19,995 bases of DNA from positions 1 through 19,995 of the forward strand of contig CALAVC010000141.1 in assembly GCA_937892095.1 (NCBI GenBank). Direction: 5' to 3'. A program made the translations under genes and the position numbers. The stretch is from an uncultured Bacteroidales bacterium (GTDB lineage: Bacteria > Bacteroidota > Bacteroidia > Bacteroidales > Marinilabiliaceae). The notes below the pieces were generated by a model that saw only the letters and a program-made list of their open reading frames with translations, did not search any database and was not told where the DNA came from. The first letter of the stretch is position 1; every line of letters begins with the position of its first letter. Positions 16,262 to 19,995 of the stretch are shown here, in pieces.

Positions 16262-18157
16262 ATGGAAGAGAATGTCAGTCAGGAGTTGCCCGAAGAGCAA
16301 CCCGTAGCGTCCACTACTGCTGAGCCCGTAGCAAATGGAGCAATGGAGCCAGAGCAGGCAAGTACAGAAACAGAAGCCGTTGAAACAAAGGCACAAGCAA
16401 CAGAAAAGCAAGAGCCACAAGTAAACACCCTAACGGCAGAAGAAATAAAAGAAAAGTCCGACGATGATTTGTTGGATTATCTGCGAAGCCTAATGCAGTC
16501 GCCGTCTGCACGCAAGGTGATGCGTGCCGTTCGTGATGTCAAAACAGAAGTCTCAGCCCGAGTTGCCGACTCTAAGCGACGTGCTGAGGCCATATTTGAG
16601 AAACAGCGAGAAGAAGGCGACGACACTAAATTTGAATATCAACCATCGCAATCTGAAGGCCTTTTTGAGCAACTCTTTAAACGCTTTGACGAAGTTTTGA
16701 ATGCAGAGCACGAAGAACTTCGCAAACTTCAAGAAGCCAACGCTGCACTCAAGTCGAAAGTGATTATCGAACTGACATCCCTCGTTGAAAAAGTAGGTGA
16801 TGTCAACCCGTCAAGTAAACTCAAGAAAGTAAAAGAACTCATCGCAAAGTGGAAGGAAATCGGTCAGATTCCTAACGACAAACGCGATATGAACAACACT
16901 TTCCGCAATCTTACCGACAAGTATTTTGCCTCGCTCAATGATGAACGTGAGATGCGGGAATATGACGAACGCAAAAACCTTGAAGAGAAGACAAAGCTCT
17001 GCGAGGAAGCCGAAGCACTCAAAGACGCTAAGTCTGCTCAGCAAGCGTATTTTACCTTGCAACGTCTCTTTGCCAATTGGAAAGCCATAGGCTCCGTGCC
17101 CTCGGCTGAAAGCGAAAGCATTTGGGAACGCTTCAATGCGGCAAGGCAGTTCATTCAAAAACGTTTCCATAAGCAAAACGAAGATGACAAGCAAAAGGAG
17201 CTTGTCAACTTGGAAGAGAAAACCAAACTTTGCGAAGAAGCAGAAGCTGTTGCCAGCGTTTCGCTCGAAACGACTAAGGAGGTTGACGATGCTGCTAACA
17301 AAATACTCGACCTACAGAAGCGTTGGCGCACCTTTGGCTACGCACCCAAAGAAGTCAACGACCAAATATACGCACGTTTCCGCACGGTGTGCGACAAAGT
17401 CTTCAACGCCAAGCGCGAAGTATATAAGCAACAAAATGCCGTCTTCGCTGAGAACCTTAAGCTCAAAGAAGAGCTTTGCGAAAAGGCAGAGGCCATCATG
17501 AATAGTACCGAATGGCGTAAGACGGCTAATACACTCATTGACCTCCAAAAGCAATGGAAACAAATAGGTCCTGTAAGTCATCGTCATAGCGAAGCTATTT
17601 GGAAGCGTTTCCGCTCTGCATGCGACACGTTCTTTGAGAGTCGCCAACAACAGCAACAAGGCAATGAAGCTGAAATGGCTGATAACCTTGCTAAGAAAAA
17701 AGAATTGATTGACGAACTCAAAACAATATCGGACATAGTCGACGAAAAAGAGCACATGGATCGTCTGCAAGACGTCATGCACAAATGGAATGCAATTGGT
17801 CATGTCCCAATGGCAGACAAAAACAAAATTAACAAAGACTACTCCGACCTCATCAATAAGAACTTTGACGCCCTCAACATCGACAAAGAGGGAAGTGAAG
17901 TTGAGCGATATAAGAGTCGTATGGAAGCTTTCGCTTCTGACCACGACAAGATAAGCAAAGAGCGCAACTACCTCACACAGCAATTGCGTCAGGCTCAGCA
18001 AGACATCGAGACGCTCGAAAATAACATTGGCTTCTTCTCCAAGTCTTCCAAATCAGACGCAATAGTAGCTAGTGTACAATCGAAAATTGAAGCTGCACGA
18101 CGCAAGAAAGAATTGATTGCTAAGAAAATTGAAGTTCTTGACAACCTTTCTGACTAA
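16262..18157 (+). CDS. DUF349 repeat protein
   Basis: 631-aa, highly charged helical protein. After an acidic, Ala/Glu/Pro-rich, probably disordered N-terminus (1-55) come five copies of the DUF349 core, a Trp-led helix with the pattern W-K-x-I-G-x-V-P and a closing F-x-x-x-x-x-F. They begin at W197, W273, W355, W432 and W509, spaced 76-82 residues. The linkers repeat too: NLEEKTKLCEEAEA occurs at 239 and 316 and a diverged LKEELCEKAEA at 401. The C-terminal 90 residues form a coiled coil (HDKISKERNYLTQQLRQAQQ). No signal peptide, so cytoplasmic. The family's role is not established. The gene has its own promoter and terminator, so it is monocistronic. Confidence 0.92.
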   Translation: MEENVSQELPEEQPVASTTAEPVANGAMEPEQASTETEAVETKAQATEKQEPQVNTLTAEEIKEKSDDDLLDYLRSLMQSPSARKVMRAVRDVKTEVSARVADSKRRAEAIFEKQREEGDDTKFEYQPSQSEGLFEQLFKRFDEVLNAEHEELRKLQEANAALKSKVIIELTSLVEKVGDVNPSSKLKKVKELIAKWKEIGQIPNDKRDMNNTFRNLTDKYFASLNDEREMREYDERKNLEEKTKLCEEAEALKDAKSAQQAYFTLQRLFANWKAIGSVPSAESESIWERFNAARQFIQKRFHKQNEDDKQKELVNLEEKTKLCEEAEAVASVSLETTKEVDDAANKILDLQKRWRTFGYAPKEVNDQIYARFRTVCDKVFNAKREVYKQQNAVFAENLKLKEELCEKAEAIMNSTEWRKTANTLIDLQKQWKQIGPVSHRHSEAIWKRFRSACDTFFESRQQQQQGNEAEMADNLAKKKELIDELKTISDIVDEKEHMDRLQDVMHKWNAIGHVPMADKNKINKDYSDLINKNFDALNIDKEGSEVERYKSRMEAFASDHDKISKERNYLTQQLRQAQQDIETLENNIGFFSKSSKSDAIVASVQSKIEAARRKKELIAKKIEVLDNLSD

Positions 18158-18176
18158 GGACATTTTGCAAAAAGAG

Positions 18177-18204
18177 AAGAGACGCTTTTTAGGCGTCTCT
18201 TTTT
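18177..18204 (+). terminator. Rho-independent terminator after the DUF349 gene
   Basis: AAGAGACGC and GCGTCTCTT pair perfectly over 9 bp around the loop TTTTTAG and are followed by TTTT. It begins 20 bp past the stop codon. Confidence 0.9.
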
Positions 18205-18383
18205 ATATAATGATTACTCAAAGGATAAATCCAATAAATAAAAAAAATAAACATATACAAAGAAGCAAAATAAAACTTTTTGAACAGCTTGACAATCTCT
18301 ACAAAGCGAACTGGCTGAAGACTTGTACGATTAAAAAATATAGACTGTTCAAGTCAGATGAGCAGGATGGGTACTTGACACAA

Positions 18384-18665
18384 CTAATCGAATACTGATA
18401 GCTCGTCGTCTATAGCATCATCTTCTATTGTTACGTTATCGTTACGACCAGACACAGGTTTGCAAGTCGTAGCTTCCACTAAATCCAAAAGAGCATTTCG
18501 ACGAGCCTCAAAGTAGGTGTCAAAATCATCTGCACGGATAGCATCCACGTCAATCTAGTGCGATGTCAAGCAGTCATTTAGATTTTCTGCAGTGACACCA
18601 TAATTCATCTCAAGACTATTTATGTATTGACTTGGAGCGTTGCCACCTATGATACGATTGGTGCG
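18384..18665 (-). pseudogene. C-terminal remnant of a larger gene, with internal stop
   Basis: The minus strand reads RTNRIIGGNAPSQYINSLEM and continues to LTSH, then a TAG (18557-18555), then IDVDAIRADDFDTYFEARRN and ALLDLVEATTCKPVSGRND to a stop at 18384. The reading frame and protein-like composition continue on both sides of the TAG, so a coding sequence lost one codon to a stop. The pattern 'N-R-I-I-G... PS-Y... L-x-S-H-[L]-I... DDF... F-x-x-R... LL-x-L-[IV]-E' recalls, from memory, C-termini of DUF262/HNH-type restriction or abortive-infection proteins; I am not sure of that family. No upstream part of the gene is present past about 18665. Confidence 0.6.
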
Positions 18666-18669
18666 CGCA

Positions 18670-18894
18670 CAATCAGCACCAGACACAACACGCGTCACAG
18701 CCCTAAAAATCTACGCCACAGAACAAAACCTCGTGGAAGCATTGCACACCTGGCAACCCGACGGCGGCTACATTCAACCCCCTGTCCGCACATCCGCCAC
18801 CACACAAAACCGCAACGACATTGGCCTAAAAATCCGCACCCTCACCTTCACCACCGCCTGGACAGAAACAGAACATTTCGTTTTGCAAAATTAG
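18670..18894 (+). other. Unrecognised plus-strand coding fragment
   Basis: An open frame with no convincing start reads DTTRVTALKIYATEQNLVEA, then LHTWQPDGGYIQPPV and RNDIGLKIRTLTFTTAWTE, and stops at 18894. It is C-rich on this strand (long runs of CCGCACCC-like codons), unlike the AT-rich DNA to its left. Its last codons (EHFVLQN) come from the first TTTCGTTTT repeat. It could be the end of a displaced gene, or chance openness in a skewed stretch. I recognise no family. A 10-bp palindrome GTGCGCGCAC (18661-18670) marks its left border with the minus-strand remnant. Confidence 0.3.
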
Positions 18895-18939
18895 ACGTTT
18901 CGTTTTGGGAAAATAGAACGTTTCGTTTTTTGGATAATA
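18871..18939. repeat. Three imperfect 22-24 bp tandem repeats, core TTTCGTTTT
   Basis: Units lie at 18871-18893, 18894-18915 and 18916-18939. Each has the form GA(A)CrTTTCGTTTT followed by a variable A-rich 8-10 bases. Read on the minus strand they encode variants of KRNVLF / QNETSNF. The array separates two gene remnants. Confidence 0.75.
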
Positions 18940-19275
18940 AGTCGGTGCCATGCAGAATTTTAGGGTCGAAAAGCAACGCCCAGCCTTTGGTCTGAATCTC
19001 CTCGCCAGTGTCAGCCTTGCCACCAATTTGTCTGGGCGCAACGCACATCAAAGCATGGCGGTGAAGGTCGTATTTGGTGAGTCCATAGGTGAGTTCTTCC
19101 AAAGTTTCATCGCCGATAAACATGCCATAGACATCGTAATTATTGAGAGAATGGCGGCAATGTTTCAACTCGTCTAATGAATCACCGATACAAGCGGATG
19201 CAACTCCGGCGCACCAATATACCGCGCATAGTCGTTGACAGTGTGTACTTTAAGAATCTTTTCCATATTCGTCAT
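18938..19275 (-). pseudogene. AraC-family regulator, N-terminal part only, frameshifted
   Basis: From ATG 19275 (or ATG 19266, giving MEKILKVHTVNDYARYIG) the frame runs 33 residues to PLVSVIH and meets TAG at 19176-19174. One missing base there, between 19175 and 19174, restores the expected YDELKHCRHSLNNYDVYGM and continues through LTYGLTKYDLHRHALMCVAP and GKADTGEEIQTKGWALLFDP to ILHGTDL. This is the cupin-like N-terminal sensor domain typical of Bacteroidota AraC regulators. The C-terminal HTH pair is missing: the homology ends at about 18938 where the tandem repeats begin. The gene would start 1 bp after the stop of agmatine deiminase. It cannot make a working DNA-binding protein as read here. 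Confidence 0.8.
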
Positions 19276-19276
19276 T

Positions 19277-19995
19277 TTAGAAAACACCATAAGGATATTG
19301 CATCGTAACGCAATGCAACGAACCATGTTGCAAAATTAACACAGAGCAATCAATCGACACAATTTCCTTGTCAGGAAAAATCGACTGCACGACACGAATC
19401 GCCTCCACATCCGTATCGCATTGATACACAGGCAGCAACACAGCATCATTCATTATCAAGAAATTCGCATACGTGGCTGGAATACGATTTCCTTCGTCGT
19501 CAAACGTTGGCGAAGCCATAGGGAGCGGAATCAATGTGTACGGTTTTCCGTCAATTGTGGTGAATGTCTGTAATTCACGCTTCATTGCATGTAAACCAGC
19601 ATAATGCACGTCACTTGCATCGTCGCAATTCACATACGCAATCGTATCTTCCGAAACCAAACGAGCAAGAGTGTCAATATGTCCGTCGGTATCGTCGCCG
19701 GCAAGTTCGCCATGCGACAGCCATAAAACTTTCTGCACATTGAACGTCGTTTTCAAAAACTGCTCGATTTCCGCCTTTGACATACTCGGATTACGGTATT
19801 CACTCAACAAACAAGACTCCGTGGTCAGCAACACTCCCCTGCCATCGGTTTCGATGGAGCCACCTTCAAGCACAAAGCGAGACATATCACGGTATTCTAC
19901 CGATTTGAATATGCCGGATTTAAACAACCGCAATGTTATCGCATTATCTTTTTCCGCTGGAAATTTCCTCCCCCAACCATTGAAAGTAAAGTCGT
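19277..19995 (-). CDS. aguA: Agmatine deiminase / PAD-type deiminase, C-terminal part (5' end outside window)
   Basis: Hydrolyses agmatine to N-carbamoylputrescine and ammonia in the arginine-to-putrescine route; cytoplasmic. About 238 residues are visible; the frame stays open to the window edge, so the N-terminus lies beyond it. Signatures of the guanidino-modifying fold: FNGWGRKFPAEKDN at the edge, EGGSIETDG (substrate-binding acid), DTDGHIDTLARLV with the catalytic His-Asp, and GSLHCVTMQYP with the catalytic Cys (codon 19312-19310). I see no signal peptide or C-terminal sorting region like those of secreted peptidylarginine deiminase of Porphyromonas, so agmatine is the likelier substrate. 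The AraC remnant follows the stop by 1 bp. Confidence 0.92.
   Translation of the reverse strand, partial: DFTFNGWGRKFPAEKDNAITLRLFKSGIFKSVEYRDMSRFVLEGGSIETDGRGVLLTTESCLLSEYRNPSMSKAEIEQFLKTTFNVQKVLWLSHGELAGDDTDGHIDTLARLVSEDTIAYVNCDDASDVHYAGLHAMKRELQTFTTIDGKPYTLIPLPMASPTFDDEGNRIPATYANFLIMNDAVLLPVYQCDTDVEAIRVVQSIFPDKEIVSIDCSVLILQHGSLHCVTMQYPYGVF

Noticed and set aside
17312..18001. 229-codon minus-strand frame opposite the DUF349 gene
   Set aside because: Hydrophobic antisense shadow produced by Lys/Glu-rich codons on the other strand.
18117..18398. 93-codon plus-strand frame (or 62 codons from ATG 18210)
   Set aside because: It overlaps the end of the DUF349 gene and its terminator, is AT-driven Lys/Asn-rich, and overlaps the minus-strand remnant; no family seen.
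18871..18939. CRISPR array
   Set aside because: Units are contiguous, 22-24 bp, with no unique spacers and no cas genes nearby.
18950..19177. 75-codon plus-strand frame
   Set aside because: It is antisense to the AraC remnant, whose minus-strand protein is clearly recognisable.

Overview
The window looks like a chromosomal segment of a member of the Bacteroidota, most likely Bacteroidales. Four things point there. Several genes are preceded by the Bacteroides-type -7 box TAnnTTTG. Starts lack clear Shine-Dalgarno sequences. Two lipoproteins have an Asp/Lys-rich stretch right after the lipid-bearing Cys. The gene set is typical of the group: a long GH77 amylomaltase with an N-terminal starch-binding-like part, fused CcsB-CcsA, a DUF349 repeat protein and agmatine deiminase. 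I cannot name the species from sequence alone.

Region 1 (1-3574, minus strand) is a compact operon: malQ (4-alpha-glucanotransferase), cdd (cytidine deaminase, joined through a TAATG stop/start overlap) and a small XRE-type regulator, closed by a hairpin terminator at 43-71.

Region 2 (3765-10479, plus strand) is the most interesting block. It encodes an outer-membrane beta-barrel, an Asp-tagged imelysin lipoprotein with the GxHxxE metal motif, a lipoprotein of the di-haem oxidoreductase type with two CxxCH motifs, and a fused CcsB/CcsA haem-attachment protein. Together they read as a cell-surface iron/redox module carrying its own cytochrome c maturation factor. Two strong hairpins sit in its two long intergenic gaps.

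Region 3 (10482-18204) is housekeeping and unassigned genes: recG (minus, convergent with ccsBA by 2 bp), a divergent exported protein of unknown function with a Ser-rich tail, a family 2 glycosyltransferase (minus), a single-HKD phospholipase D-like nuclease (minus), and a five-repeat DUF349 protein (plus) with a clear terminator.

Region 4 (18205-19276) holds no intact gene and is a patchwork of remnants: a minus-strand C-terminal fragment with an internal stop, an unrecognised plus-strand fragment, three short tandem repeats with core TTTCGTTTT, and an AraC-family N-terminal piece with a one-base frameshift that ends where the repeats begin. Beyond it, agmatine deiminase (minus) runs off the right edge.

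No tRNA, rRNA, CRISPR array, insertion sequence or replication origin was recognised.
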